A stretch of DNA of 64,000 nucleotides from CAZKCI01 sp964584165 (GTDB taxonomy: Bacteria > Auribacterota > Erginobacteria > Erginobacterales > CAZKCI01). Below are positions 1 through 9,746 of this stretch, one piece after another; position 1 is the stretch's first letter, and each line of letters begins with the position of its first letter. The position numbers and the translations under genes are program-made. The notes below the pieces were generated by a model that searched no databases, had not been told where the DNA came from, and was given only the letters and a program-made list of their open reading frames with translations. The stretch is taken from positions 1 through 64,000 of the forward strand of contig CAZOYW010000004.1 of assembly GCA_964584165.1 (NCBI GenBank). The letters run 5' to 3'.

Positions 1-2923
1 GAAGGCTCTGGCGTGGGTGAAGGGGTCTTGGTCGGTTCGGCGGTCGGCGTGGTCGTCGGCGTCGGCGTGGCGGACGGTTGCGGCGTTGGCGAGGGGGTCT
101 TCGTCGGTTCGGCGGTCGGCGTGGGTGAGGGCGACGGCGAGGGAGTCCGGGTTGGCGTCGCAGAAGGTATCGGCGTAGGCGAGGAGGACTTGGTCGGTGT
201 CGGGGAAGGCGCCGGAGTCGGCGTTTCCGTCGGTGTGGCGGTGGGAGAGGGGGGGATCGTCACGGTCGGAGTGGGCGAGGAGGAGGGACTGGGAGAAGGA
301 GCAGGCGTGGGACTCGGCGCGGTGAGGACGATCAGTCGCGCGGGGTAAGGATAAGTCAAATTTTCCCAAGAGCTCAGGCGAGCGTATCTTGTCGTCGTGC
401 TCGTTTGAGCTATGAAAAGAACGGCAATGCTGCTGCCGCTGACCCAGCCGGGACGACTGGTTATTTCAGAGATCACTCCTTCCAGACCGCTCATCTCTTT
501 CCAACCAGTATGCAGATTTAGGGTATTCCAGGACACATTGCTGGAAGTGCGCGGTCGGACAATGATCGACTGGGCATTGAAAGCAGGCGCGTTATCGGAA
601 GCGTGGCCATAAATGCGACAGAAGATATCGTCTCTGTAATCGTCGTAAAAATACACCCAGCATGAAGCCGATGATATTGTCGAGCCTTGCGGAATATTGA
701 TGCCTTGGAAACGAAAACCGCCGCACCGAGAAAGGTTGTCGGTCATATTTGAAAAAGCGTTGGTATCTACGAAAAGGGCTGTGTAGCTGAAACCAGACGA
801 GCCGGTTTCATAAGCGTCATCTGGCCCAGCCTGGACCGTAAAGCTGTGATACCAGCCGGGAGTGGGCGTGACCGTCGGCGTCGGCGACGAAGGTGGGGTC
901 TTATAGCCGACCGGCGTCGGAGTGGGTGTGACGAGGGGAGGGGTAGCTCCGGAAGGAAAAGCGGCGGCGGTCAAACAGCACCACTCGTCCCAGTAGGTGT
1001 TTCCCCGCGAAGAGACATAGAGGTTCAGGTCCCCGTTGGCGCTTTGCTTGGCCATCGCGGCCCCGTCGGGGAGGATCGCCCACGAAGAGAGAACCTCCCC
1101 GCCCCCTTCCGCCTGATACCAGAACTTGAGCCGATCTCCGGTCTGGCACGGCCAGGACGAGCCGCTATTGGTGTAGATCCGGAAGTAAAGGTCCGTATAG
1201 CCGGAACCGGAGCCGGATCCCCAGGAAGTCCCGTCATTTTCGTTGTCCCACAAGGAGCCGTTTTCGTCGGACCAGGGAGAGTAGAAGACATAATAAGGAC
1301 TGATGGCCCGCGGAGTCTGAAGAACCGCATCGAAGACGTCGTGCACGAACAGCCGGTCGGAGCAGGGGACGTTGGGCGTGGGCGACGGCGCGGGAGAAGG
1401 AGTGGGGCTGATCGCGAACCTCCACTTAATGGAGGCGACGAAAGCGTCGTCCGTCCCGGCCGCGTTGTTCAGGGACGACTGGTAGGGACGGCTGACTGGG
1501 AAGTTGATCGAGGAGGTGATGCCCGCGATATAGGCGGTCGAGGAGGCCCAGCTGGCTATCCCCCGTCCCTCGTCCTTGGCACTCCCCCCGAGATATGTGG
1601 AGTAGGCCAGGGCGGAGCCGGAGGTGGAGACCCGGATGACGAAGGCGTCGCCGGATCCTCCGTAGGTCGCCTGCAGGGGCTCCAGCGTGGGGAAGTCGGC
1701 TGAATAGGTGACCCCGGTGAAGTAGCCGAAGTAATACCCGTCGACGGCGCAGCCGTAGGCGCGGTCGTCGCCGATCCCGCCCAAGTAGGTGGAGTAGGCT
1801 AGGTTGGAGAGGTTGGAAGGCATGACGGCGGCGAAGGCGTCAGTCAGGCCGGCGAAGGAGCTCTGGTAGGCATTGACCGTCGGGAAATCGGCGGAATCGG
1901 TGCAGCCGGCCAGGAGCAGGTAGCTGTTGAGATAGAAGCACAGGCCGTAGCCATAATCGTTTCCGCTCCCGCCAAGGTACGATGAATAGTTGATGGTCTT
2001 GCCGGTGATGTAGAAGTGGGTGAGGAAAGCGTCGGTCCCTCCGGCCCGGGAGGACTGGTAGCCGGACTTGGTGGGAAAATCGTCGGAGGCGGTGGTCCCG
2101 ATCACCAGGGCGATAAGGGCCGAACCGTCGACGTCGTTGGCGCGGTCATCCTCGCTTCCCCCGAGATACGAGGATAAGGTGAGGAAGGAACCGGACGACG
2201 TGATCTTGGTCACGAAGGCATCGAATTGCCCCGCCCGGCTCGATTGGTAGGAATTATAAGTGGGAAAATTTTCCGATTCGGAGTCGCCGACTATGAAGAG
2301 GCTGTCGACCGCCCGGGCGTAGTCGTGGTTCAGGTTGTCGGCATACCTGGCCTGGACNNNNNNNNNNATAGGAGAACCGAGCCGGTGGATGATAGCTTGG
2401 TCAGGAAGGCGTCGAAGTTGCCTGCCCAAGAAGTCTGATAGGCGTTCAAGACGGGCAGGTCGGTGGAACTAGTGTAACCAGCCAGGTAGATCGCATCGAT
2501 GCCATCGAGCGTGAAGTGGTCGAGGCCGGTCGCGTAGTCCGCGTCGCTGCCGCCGAGATAGGTGGAGAAGATAAGAAGGGAGCCCGAGGTGGAGAACTTG
2601 GAGATGAAGGCGTCGGTCGGAGCCGCGGTGTCGTTGAGGCTCGACTGATAGGGCGAGAGGATGGGGAAAGCGGCCGACTGGGTGTAGCCGGCGACGAAGG
2701 CGAAGCCGTCGTTCACGTCCACGCTCAAGGCGCGGTCGACGCCGGCGCCCCCGAGGTAGGTGGAGTAGTCGAGGGTGATGATGTAGGTGGGCTCTCCGGG
2801 GTCTCCCTTCCAGCCGGTGACGGGGGCGCCGTTTCCGGCGATGACCGAGAGCGTTCCCAGACCGTAAAGGAGGAGACAGGCGATGATAACGCCGTGGAGG
2901 ATGCTGGCGCCTCGTTGGTCCAT
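1..2923 (-). CDS. SBBP beta-propeller secreted protein, 3'-partial, interrupted by assembly gap
   Basis: Starts at the ATG at 2923 with a hydrophobic N-terminal segment that looks like a signal peptide or anchor. It then has at least six SBBP beta-propeller repeats (core S-T/S-YLGG, followed by the motif DAF), with one more broken by Ns at 2358-2367. The frame changes across the Ns, so the true gap length is unknown; downstream the frame is open to base 1. After the propeller come a Pro-rich linker, an unrecognised domain (about 1352-970, starting LFVHD and ending YWDEW), another Pro/Thr linker, a beta-sandwich-like domain (about 850-365, with motifs IPQGSTI, RPRTSSNVSW and SRPGW), and a long Pro/Thr/Ser linker running off the window. 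Presumably extracellular; the propeller may bind partners or substrates. Last visible gene of the minus-strand cluster starting at 10166. Function unknown. Confidence 0.8.
2358..2367. other. Assembly gap (10 N)
   Basis: Ten consecutive Ns lie inside an SBBP repeat. Minus-strand codons before and after are in different frames, so ten is a placeholder and the gene is probably intact in the cell. Confidence 0.97.
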
Positions 2924-2984
2924 GGCCGAGAGAAGCCCCGATCGCTGGTTTTCGCCCCCTGCCTGGCTCGGGCGATTTGTTCAG

Positions 2985-3030
2985 CAAACATTAAACAGTA
3001 AACAGCATGTAGTAAACAGCAAACCGACAC
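2985..3030. repeat. GTAAACAGC intergenic module
   Basis: Short near-repeats of TAAACAG (taaacagtaaacagc, then gtaaacagc) fill the gap between the second M28 peptidase and the SBBP gene. On the minus strand, just after the peptidase stop at 3070, lies a run ending GGGGGACGG; the same GGGGACGG core occurs in the large palindrome at 26698. Confidence 0.6.
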
Positions 3031-3069
3031 GGTCCGGGTGGCCGGTTTGGGGTTTACCGTCCCCCTTTT

Positions 3070-5190
3070 TTACCGCGTCACCGGGAGGTCGCCGCCGGCC
3101 CCGAGCCAGACCCGGGTCAGGCCGCGGATCCGCCAGGAACCGTCGCCCGGACGGAAGACGCCCGCGTCGTCGAGGCCGTCCCCGTCGTAGTCGGCCGGAA
3201 CGGGCCAGTCCCCCGTCGCCCCGAAATAATAGCGGGTCAGGCCCCGCACCGCCCACAGTCCGGAAGACGGGCGGAAGACCCCCGCCTTCCATCCGGTGCC
3301 GTCGTAGTCGCCCGGGATGGGACGGTCGGAGGCCAGCCCGTAATAGAAGCGGGTCAGTCCGCGGACCGCCCAGAAGGCGTTGGGGGAGCGGAAGACGGCG
3401 ATGTTCTTGGTCACCTCCCCGCTCCAGTCGCCGGGGATCGGGATGTCGGAGGAGGACCCGAAATAGGCGCGCGTCGCATCCCGGAGATACCAGCCCTGGT
3501 TGGACGGCCGGAAGAGGCCGGGGGAGGCCGTGCCGTCACCGTTGTAGTCGCCGGGGGCGGGGACGTCTCCGCTCGCCCCGTAGACCGTTTGGGTCAGGTT
3601 GCGGATGGTCCAGAGGCCGGAGGAGGGGCGGAAGCAGGCGAGGTCGGCCGAGCCGTCGCCGTCGAAGTCGGCGGGGACGGGGAGATCGCCGGCGTTCCCG
3701 AAGACGGTCCCCGCCGAGCCGGGGGTCAGCCAGGTCCGGGACGACGGGCGGAAGACGGCGCACTCATCGGTCCCGTCGCCGTCGTAATCGCCTGAGTCGA
3801 CGGCGGAGACGGGGAGGTAGGGGGTCGGCGAGGGCACGGCGACGAGGACCGCCAGGCGGGCGGTTGTTCCCACGGCCGCCTTGGTAAAAGCGGTCGCATA
3901 GTCACCGTTGCAGTTTGCCCGGGTGTCATTGACGGTGTGATACTCGGGGTTGAAGTCGCCATCGGACTCGATGCCCGTGACCGCCGGATAGTCGAAGGAC
4001 CAGAAGCTTGCGTGATCGGACCAGTTCGCCGGCCCGGAGTATAACTGCGGGTCCAGGCCGAGGCTGTAGGTGGTGTTGGTATCGACCAGGAGGTCGGCGA
4101 GGATTTTCGAGGCCGTCTTGGATCCCCAATAGACCTCGCCCATCCCGTCGTCGTCGCTGTCGTAGGCGATCATGTCGAAGTTGAGCGCCCCCAGGATGTT
4201 GTCCCCGGCCGCGTCCGCCGCGGCGGCGTAGGCGTGGCTCCCGTAGAGCCCCTGCTCCTCGCCCGTGAAGAGGACGTAGCGGATGGTGTTCTCGAAATGG
4301 CGGGAGCTCAAAATCGAAGCAGCCAGCAGGACGGCGGACGATCCGCTGGCGTTGTCGTCGGCCCCCGGCGCGGTTGAACCGCCGGGCTCGTCGTCGAGAT
4401 GGGCGCAGATCACGTAGATATTATCGGGGTTGACGATCCCGGTCTGGATAGCGAAGACGTTCCGGCCGTTCACCCCGTCTTCGCTGTAGGTCTGGTAGGC
4501 GGCGGCGAGGCCGAGCCGCTGGAAGTATTCGAGGCAGTATTGGGTGGCTTTCTGGATCGGCGTGGTTTGGTAGGTGTTCCGGGTCTGGATGGTGTAAGAG
4601 CTTCCGCCGACGGAGACGGCGTTTACTCCGCTCAAGTTCCCGATCATGTCCCAGACATTGTTCTCGGTCACCGCATCGATGATCGTCTGGATTCCAGGCT
4701 CCCAACCCATCGCCACCGCGGGCGCCTCCCGGGGGGGCGCCCGGGAAAGGCGGGGAGGGGGACGAACGACCCGGATTTCCATCCCCTGTTCGGCGAGCCG
4801 GTCCGCCCCCTTCTGGCTGATGAAGACGAGCGCCGTCCGCCCGTCGCGGATGAGGACCGTTCCCCCGAGTTCGGCCGGGAGGCTGGACCGCCGCCCCCGC
4901 ACGGTGACGAGGAAGAGCTTTTCTCCCGCTTTCGCCGGCGGGAGGAAACGCTTCTCCCCGTCCCGAATCGTATTTCCCGCCGCCGTTCCGGCGGAGAGGA
5001 CGGAGTATTCCCGACCCCCGACCCGGAACCGGGCCCAGACCGCGTTTCCCGCCTCCGGGGAGATGCCCTCGGCGGGAACGAGGACGGGCTGAGGCCAAGC
5101 GGCCACGGGGAAGACGGCGATAAGAAGGCAGACGGGGATGATCGCCCGGAAGGCGGCTTTGGCATTTGCAATCAAGATGTTTCCGATCAA
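3070..5190 (-). CDS. Secreted M28-family metallopeptidase with C-terminal FRPS repeat domain
   Basis: Predicted zinc aminopeptidase-type enzyme of 706 aa. Starts at a TTG at 5190 with a signal peptide (hydrophobic core IIPVCLLIAVFPVAAW). Family M28 metal ligands are recognisable in order: H and D in CAHLDDEPGG and PGADDNASG, the Glu pair in FTGEEQGLYGS, D in NFDMIAYD and H in YHTVND. The last 250 residues are six repeats of about 34 aa (DYDGDGxDxAVFRPSSGxWxIRGLTxxxFGxxGDxPVPG), rich in DxDxDG calcium-type loops and resembling FG-GAP/VCBS blades. Length is long for M28 because of this extra domain. Strongly similar along its whole length to the next gene upstream (5261-7384), so a tandem paralogue. 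Substrate is unknown; extracellular protein scavenging is the simple inference. Confidence 0.88.
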   Translation of the reverse strand: MIGNILIANAKAAFRAIIPVCLLIAVFPVAAWPQPVLVPAEGISPEAGNAVWARFRVGGREYSVLSAGTAAGNTIRDGEKRFLPPAKAGEKLFLVTVRGRRSSLPAELGGTVLIRDGRTALVFISQKGADRLAEQGMEIRVVRPPPRLSRAPPREAPAVAMGWEPGIQTIIDAVTENNVWDMIGNLSGVNAVSVGGSSYTIQTRNTYQTTPIQKATQYCLEYFQRLGLAAAYQTYSEDGVNGRNVFAIQTGIVNPDNIYVICAHLDDEPGGSTAPGADDNASGSSAVLLAASILSSRHFENTIRYVLFTGEEQGLYGSHAYAAAADAAGDNILGALNFDMIAYDSDDDGMGEVYWGSKTASKILADLLVDTNTTYSLGLDPQLYSGPANWSDHASFWSFDYPAVTGIESDGDFNPEYHTVNDTRANCNGDYATAFTKAAVGTTARLAVLVAVPSPTPYLPVSAVDSGDYDGDGTDECAVFRPSSRTWLTPGSAGTVFGNAGDLPVPADFDGDGSADLACFRPSSGLWTIRNLTQTVYGASGDVPAPGDYNGDGTASPGLFRPSNQGWYLRDATRAYFGSSSDIPIPGDWSGEVTKNIAVFRSPNAFWAVRGLTRFYYGLASDRPIPGDYDGTGWKAGVFRPSSGLWAVRGLTRYYFGATGDWPVPADYDGDGLDDAGVFRPGDGSWRIRGLTRVWLGAGGDLPVTR

Positions 5191-5196
5191 TGAGCG

Positions 5197-5265
5197 GTGA
5201 TCAGTAAAAGAAACCGAAGTGATCAGTCATCAGTAACTGATCACCGATTACTGATCACTGTCATC
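5197..5265. repeat. TGATCA-type intergenic module
   Basis: Near-repeats of GTGATCAGT / ACTGATCAC in both orientations can fold back on themselves. The block starts right after the TGA of the upstream M28 gene (stop at 5261-5263 on the minus strand) and reaches the TTG start of the next. The same word recurs at 31050-31107 between ntpB and ntpA. Confidence 0.75.
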
Positions 5266-7384
5266 TGGTCACCGGGAGGTCGCCGCCGGACCCAAGCGAG
5301 ACCTGGGTCAGGTCGCGGATGCGCCAGGAACCGTCACCCGGTCGGAAGACGCCCGTCTCGTCGAGGCCGTCCCCGTCGTAGTCGGCCGGGACGGGGCGGT
5401 CGCCGGCGGTCCCGGCGTAGAAACGGGTGAGCCCCCGGACCGCCCAGAGGCCGCTCCCCGGCCGGAAGATCGCCGCCCGCCAGCCCGCCCCGTCGTAATC
5501 CCCCGGGACCGGGAGATCGCCCGCGAGGCCGAAGTACAGCCGCGTCAGCCCCCGGACCGCCCAGAGGCCGCCAGCGGGGCGCACGACGGCGATGTCCCTC
5601 GTCCCGTCCCCGGACCAGTCGCCGGGGAGGGGGACGTCGGAAGCGAGCCCGAAAGAGCAGCGGGTCGCGTCCTTCAGTATCCAGTTCCCCGAGGCGGCCC
5701 GGAAGAGGCCGGGGGAAGCAGTGCCGTCGCCGTCGTAGTCGCCGGGGGCGGGGAGATCCCCGCTCCCCCCGTAGGCCAGCGCGGTCAAGCCGCGGACGGT
5801 CCAGAGGCCGGAGGCGGGGCGGAAGCAGGCGATATCGGAGATCCCGCAGCCGGTGTAGTCGGCGGGGACGGGGACGTCCTCCTCCCCGCCGAAGAGGACG
5901 GCGGGCGAGCCGGAGATCAGCCAGGTCCCGCCGGAGGGGCTAAAGACCGCGCAGTCGTCGGTCCCGTCCCCATCGAAATCCCCGGATTCGCTGGCCGAGG
6001 GGGGAGGGTAGGCCGGGGTCGGGGTCGGGGGGAAGAGGACGGCGAGGCGGGCAACCGTCCCCACCGCCGCCTTGGCGAAGGCGGTGGCGTAGGGGGCGTT
6101 GCAGATGGAGCGGAGGTCGTTCGCGGTATGGTAGAAGGGGTTGAAGTCGTGCGCCGTGTCCTCGATCCCCAGGATCGCCGGGTAGCCGGCGTTCCAGAAG
6201 CGGGCGTGGTCGCTCCGGGTGGTGGAGCCAACGGTCAGCTTGGTCCAATCCAGATCGAGGCCGTAGGAGGAGATGGTGTCGATGAAGAGGTCGCCGAGCG
6301 TCTCCGAGGCGCTGACCGCGGTCCCGCAGTGCAGTTGCATCTCCCCGTCGTCGTTTCCGTCGTAGGCGATCATGTCGAAGTTGAGCGCGCCGAGGATGTC
6401 GTCCCCGGCCGCGGCCGCGTCCTGGACGTAGCAGTAGCTCCCCTGCAGCCCCTGCTCCTCGCCGGTGAAGAGGACGTAGCGGATGGTGTTCTCGAAGCGC
6501 CGCGAGCTCAAAACCGCGGCCGCGAGGAGGACCGCCGCGGAGCCGCTGGCGTTGTCGTCGGCGCCGGGAGCGACGGCGGCGTTGGGCATGTCGTCGAGGT
6601 GGCCGCAGATCACGTAGATATTATCGGGGTTGACGGTCCCGGTCTGAACCGCAAAGACGTTCCGCCAGGCGTTCCCGTTCCAGGTGTAGGCGTGGAACGA
6701 GGCCCCGAGCCCCAGCCCCTGGAAATACTCGAGGCAATACTGCGCGGCCTTCTGGATCGGGACGGCCTGGTAGGAGTTGCGGGTCTGGATGACGTAGGGG
6801 CTCCCCTCGACGACGACCGAGTTCTCCCCGCTCAGGTCGCCGATCGCGTCCCAGACGACCCCCTCGGTCACGGCGGCGATGATCTCCTGGATCCCCTCCT
6901 CCCAACACCTCCGGACGGCCAGCGGTCCGGGCCGGGGGGCGGAGGGCCGGGGGGGAGGGGGGAGGACCGCCGCGATTTCCATCCCCTCTTCCGCGAGCGC
7001 GTCGGCGCCGGCCTGGTCGAGGAGGGCGAGCGCGGTTCGGCCGTCGTGGACGACGATCTCACCCCGCCGCTCGATCGCCGCCGGGTCGAGCGCGCCGCGG
7101 GCGAAGACGAGGAAAAGCTTCCGGCCGCCGGGAACGGCGAGGGGGGTGAACCCCCGCGCCCGGCAGATCTCCGCCGCCGCCGTTTCGGCGGAGACGACGG
7201 CCCATTCCCGGCCCTCGATCGAGAAGCGGTCCCAGACGGGGCAGGAGGCGGGAGGGTTCCGGTCGGTGGGGACGAGGAAGAGCTCGGCCGGAGCGGCGGA
7301 GGGAAGGACGAGCAGCGCGGCCAAAATAAACCACGGGGCGAACGGCCGTCCCCCGTGGCGCGGCTTCTTCACACCCCTATTCAT
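5261..7384 (-). CDS. Secreted M28-family metallopeptidase with C-terminal FRPS repeat domain (paralogue)
   Basis: Same architecture as the 3070-5190 gene: signal peptide, N-terminal pro-like region, M28 catalytic domain (CGHLDDMPN, PGADDNASGSAAV, FTGEEQGLQGS, NFDMIAYDGNDDG, YHTAND) and six C-terminal repeats ending GGDLPVTR. I prefer the ATG at 7384 (MNRGVKKPRHGG, then a hydrophobic stretch ending PSAAPAE), which gives a normal signal peptide of about 707 aa total. An in-frame ATG at 7444 lies inside a palindromic intergenic element and would add 20 residues before the signal peptide. The repeat domain may act as a propeller for surface binding or secretion; this is inference. Confidence 0.88.
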   Translation of the reverse strand: MNRGVKKPRHGGRPFAPWFILAALLVLPSAAPAELFLVPTDRNPPASCPVWDRFSIEGREWAVVSAETAAAEICRARGFTPLAVPGGRKLFLVFARGALDPAAIERRGEIVVHDGRTALALLDQAGADALAEEGMEIAAVLPPPPRPSAPRPGPLAVRRCWEEGIQEIIAAVTEGVVWDAIGDLSGENSVVVEGSPYVIQTRNSYQAVPIQKAAQYCLEYFQGLGLGASFHAYTWNGNAWRNVFAVQTGTVNPDNIYVICGHLDDMPNAAVAPGADDNASGSAAVLLAAAVLSSRRFENTIRYVLFTGEEQGLQGSYCYVQDAAAAGDDILGALNFDMIAYDGNDDGEMQLHCGTAVSASETLGDLFIDTISSYGLDLDWTKLTVGSTTRSDHARFWNAGYPAILGIEDTAHDFNPFYHTANDLRSICNAPYATAFAKAAVGTVARLAVLFPPTPTPAYPPPSASESGDFDGDGTDDCAVFSPSGGTWLISGSPAVLFGGEEDVPVPADYTGCGISDIACFRPASGLWTVRGLTALAYGGSGDLPAPGDYDGDGTASPGLFRAASGNWILKDATRCSFGLASDVPLPGDWSGDGTRDIAVVRPAGGLWAVRGLTRLYFGLAGDLPVPGDYDGAGWRAAIFRPGSGLWAVRGLTRFYAGTAGDRPVPADYDGDGLDETGVFRPGDGSWRIRDLTQVSLGSGGDLPVTR

Positions 7385-7434
7385 ACCACGGATCGGCCGG
7401 CATCTCAACGCGTGGGGAGGAAGACCCGCCCGGC

Positions 7435-7459
7435 GCGCGGACATGAATGTCCGCGCCTA
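7435..7459. repeat. GCGCGGACAT palindrome, GTAGG-bounded
   Basis: Perfect 10-bp inverted repeat (7435-7444 / 7447-7456) with a 2-nt loop. It directly follows the TAG stop (7457-7459) of the DUF6056-like gene, so the stop provides the TAG of a GTAGG edge. Related GTAGG/CCTAC-edged palindromes occur at 45035-45110 and 47690-47845. Confidence 0.7.
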
Positions 7460-8917
7460 CGGGACGGAGCGGCCGCCCTTTCCGGCGTCGGCGATGACGA
7501 TCTCCCGGATCTTGAAGAAGGCCTGGTAGCCGACGTTGCGCCAGTCGGAGGGGTCGGAGGTGATGTCGCCGACGTAGAGGGATTTTGGCTTGACCGAGAG
7601 GGGAGGGAGGACGAGACGGTCGGTCCGTCCCGCCCGCTTGGCCTCGGCGACGGTCCGGTAGCGGGACTCCATCTCCCGGTCGTAGGCGGCGGCGGAGCCG
7701 TCGAGAAGGTCGCGCCAGGCGCGGTGGACGTTGGACGACCGGTCGGCGAGAGACCAGGCCGCCAGGGCGATGAGGAGGAGGGAGAAGGCCCAGGAAGGGG
7801 TTGTCGGCCGGCGCGCCGCCCCGAAGAGGCGGGCGGCCAGGCTGAAGACGACGATCAGCCAGCCGATCAGGAAATAGCAGTAAATGGGGTTGAGGACACG
7901 GGGCGGGGCGGCGGGGAGGGCGTAGGACGGAGGGAGCCAGAGGAGGAAGTAGGCGGCGAGGACCAGGAGGAGGGTAGGGAGGAAACGCCGGGAGAGGCGT
8001 CGGACGGCGGCCGGATCCATGGAGAGGAAGAGCCCGAGCCCGAGCGCCGTGAGCAGGAGGAGATCGAGCGAAAGGATCCAGGAAGAAGTGCGGTCGGCGG
8101 CGAGGCGGATGGCCCGGGAGAGGACGGGGAGGAGGGAACGATCGACGGATGCGCAACCCGCGGTGGCGATCATGGCGGCGTTCCCCGGCGCCAGGATTTC
8201 CAGAGCGGCCGACCCGGCCGCCACGGCGAGCAGGACGGCCAGGTAGCCGTTCCCCACCCTTCCTTCCCAACGGGCGATGAGAAAGACGGACGCGGCGAGG
8301 AAGAGGGTGATCGTCATGGCCATCTCGTCCCCCCCCACGGAGAGGAAGAGGCAGAGGAGGAGGAGGAGGAAGCTCGCGATCCTGCCCCGCCCCGTTTCCG
8401 CGCGGAAAAAGCGGATCAGGGCGGCGCAGAGGAAGAGGGAGGTGACCAGGGGGAAGGTATGGGCCATGTATCCGGAATGCCAGAAGAAACCATCCGCGGC
8501 CGCGGGCAGGCGCGCGAAAGAGACGATCGCCAACCCCGCCGCGCCGGCGAAGAGGGTTCCGGCGGGGGCGTGGAGGAGAAAGCGATTCGCGGTCCGCGCG
8601 AGGAAGAACAGGGCGGCGAGGAAGAGGAGGCAGATGGCGACGGAGGAGAGGCGGTACCAGTCCCACCGGTCGAAGGCGATCGGGCAGAGGGCATGAGCGA
8701 CGTGGGTCACGTACCGTCCGCCCCAGGTCCGGTAGGTCCGGCGGGCCCGGGCCGTCAGGGCCTCGAGCCTGGTCTCGCCGCGCGCGGGCGCGTCATGGAC
8801 CCGGATGCACTGGCAGTAGTCGTCGGTCGAGGGATGGTTGTAGGCGGAGAGGAGCAAAAAGGGAAGGAGGCAAGCCAGCAGGGCGAGGGCGGCGACCACG
8901 GGGAGGGCGGCCTTCAT
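7457..8917 (-). CDS. DUF6056-like polytopic membrane protein
   Basis: About 486 aa from the ATG at 8917 (a TTG two codons earlier is possible). Ten or so hydrophobic segments follow a short N-terminal helix, and the conserved N-terminal patch YNHPSTDDYCQC lies in the first outside loop. The Asp pair after a first transmembrane helix recalls GT-C-type glycosyltransferases and the DUF6056 family; I recognise the family only loosely. Starts 2 nt after the TGA of the upstream helical-repeat gene, so the two are likely translationally coupled. Possible role: transfer of sugars from a lipid carrier to exported proteins. That is inference. Confidence 0.7.
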   Translation of the reverse strand: MKAALPVVAALALLACLLPFLLLSAYNHPSTDDYCQCIRVHDAPARGETRLEALTARARRTYRTWGGRYVTHVAHALCPIAFDRWDWYRLSSVAICLLFLAALFFLARTANRFLLHAPAGTLFAGAAGLAIVSFARLPAAADGFFWHSGYMAHTFPLVTSLFLCAALIRFFRAETGRGRIASFLLLLLCLFLSVGGDEMAMTITLFLAASVFLIARWEGRVGNGYLAVLLAVAAGSAALEILAPGNAAMIATAGCASVDRSLLPVLSRAIRLAADRTSSWILSLDLLLLTALGLGLFLSMDPAAVRRLSRRFLPTLLLVLAAYFLLWLPPSYALPAAPPRVLNPIYCYFLIGWLIVVFSLAARLFGAARRPTTPSWAFSLLLIALAAWSLADRSSNVHRAWRDLLDGSAAAYDREMESRYRTVAEAKRAGRTDRLVLPPLSVKPKSLYVGDITSDPSDWRNVGYQAFFKIREIVIADAGKGGRSVP

Positions 8918-8919
8918 CG

Positions 8920-9744
8920 TCAACCGCGCAGGGTGTACTGGGCGGAGAGGAAGTAGAGGGCCATCGCCCGGTAGGACTCGACCGGGATCGCGCGGGCCGT
9001 CTCCAGGGCGTCGTCGTAGAGCCGGGCCGCGGTCAGCTTGCAGGAGACCACCGAGAGGCGGCGGGAGCGGTCGGGCGGGGAGACGATCGCGTGGGCCGCC
9101 CGCTTCGCCTCGGCGAGGAGGGCGGGCACCTCCGCTTCCCGCCCGCAGCGGCGGCTGCAGTCGCTCAGTTTGATGAAGAGCCAGGACCGCTCATCGGGGA
9201 TGGCGGTCTTTTCGGCGGCCTCCCGGGCCCGGGGGAGGAGTTCGGCGGCCAAGTCCCTCTGTCCTCCGGCGAGGTACTGGTCGGCCGCCCGGACCAGGAC
9301 GGCCGCTTGCCGGTGGTGCTCCCCGATTTCGCCGATGAGCGCGATCGCCCGGGCGAGGTTTCCCAGGGCGACGTCGCGCTGCTGGTCGCGGGCGAATTCC
9401 TGGGCGATGCCGATCAGGGTCAGGGCGCGCTCGGAGGGTGAGGCGATCCCCTCCGCCGCTTCGGCGGCCTCGGCGGAGATCTCCGCCGCGACGTAGCGCT
9501 GGCCGAGACGGTTGAACTCGCAAGAGAGGCGGGCCAGGGCCCGGGCCCGGTCGCTCGCGTCGCGCAGATCCCGGGCGGCCTGACGGCCCTCGGCCAGGAT
9601 CCGCTGGGATTCCTCCGTCCGCCCCGCTTTTCTCTCCGCGGCGGCGGCCACCGCCAGGGCTTCGAATCGCCGCCAGCCGGGGGGGGCGGCATCAACCCCG
9701 GCGGCGGATCGGCCGGAAGCGGAAGGCTGGGGCGGGGCGGCCAT
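8920..9744 (-). CDS. Alpha-helical TPR-like repeat protein
   Basis: 274 aa, Ala/Arg/Glu-rich, no signal peptide. It consists of about six degenerate helix-turn-helix units with recurrent ERALTLIGIAQEFAR-like and ERSWLFIKLSDCSRR-like segments, a TPR-like or armadillo-like solenoid. The ATG at 9744 lies 2 nt after the stop of the RsbW-type kinase gene, which points to coupled translation and a possible physical partnership. The same frame stays open upstream to 11349, but that part is a shadow of the response-regulator gene on the other strand. Specific function unknown. Confidence 0.72.
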   Translation of the reverse strand: MAAPPQPSASGRSAAGVDAAPPGWRRFEALAVAAAAERKAGRTEESQRILAEGRQAARDLRDASDRARALARLSCEFNRLGQRYVAAEISAEAAEAAEGIASPSERALTLIGIAQEFARDQQRDVALGNLARAIALIGEIGEHHRQAAVLVRAADQYLAGGQRDLAAELLPRAREAAEKTAIPDERSWLFIKLSDCSRRCGREAEVPALLAEAKRAAHAIVSPPDRSRRLSVVSCKLTAARLYDDALETARAIPVESYRAMALYFLSAQYTLRG

Positions 9745-9746
9745 GG

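Noticed and set aside
13..348. Gly/Val-rich 111-aa plus-strand frame
   Set aside because: Complement of the Pro/Thr/Ser linker of the minus-strand secreted protein.
6128..8956. 942-aa plus-strand open frame rich in Gly, Glu, Arg and Val
   Set aside because: Opposite strand of the M28, DUF6056-like and helical-repeat genes. Composition is typical of antisense frames in GC-rich DNA, with no recognisable motif.
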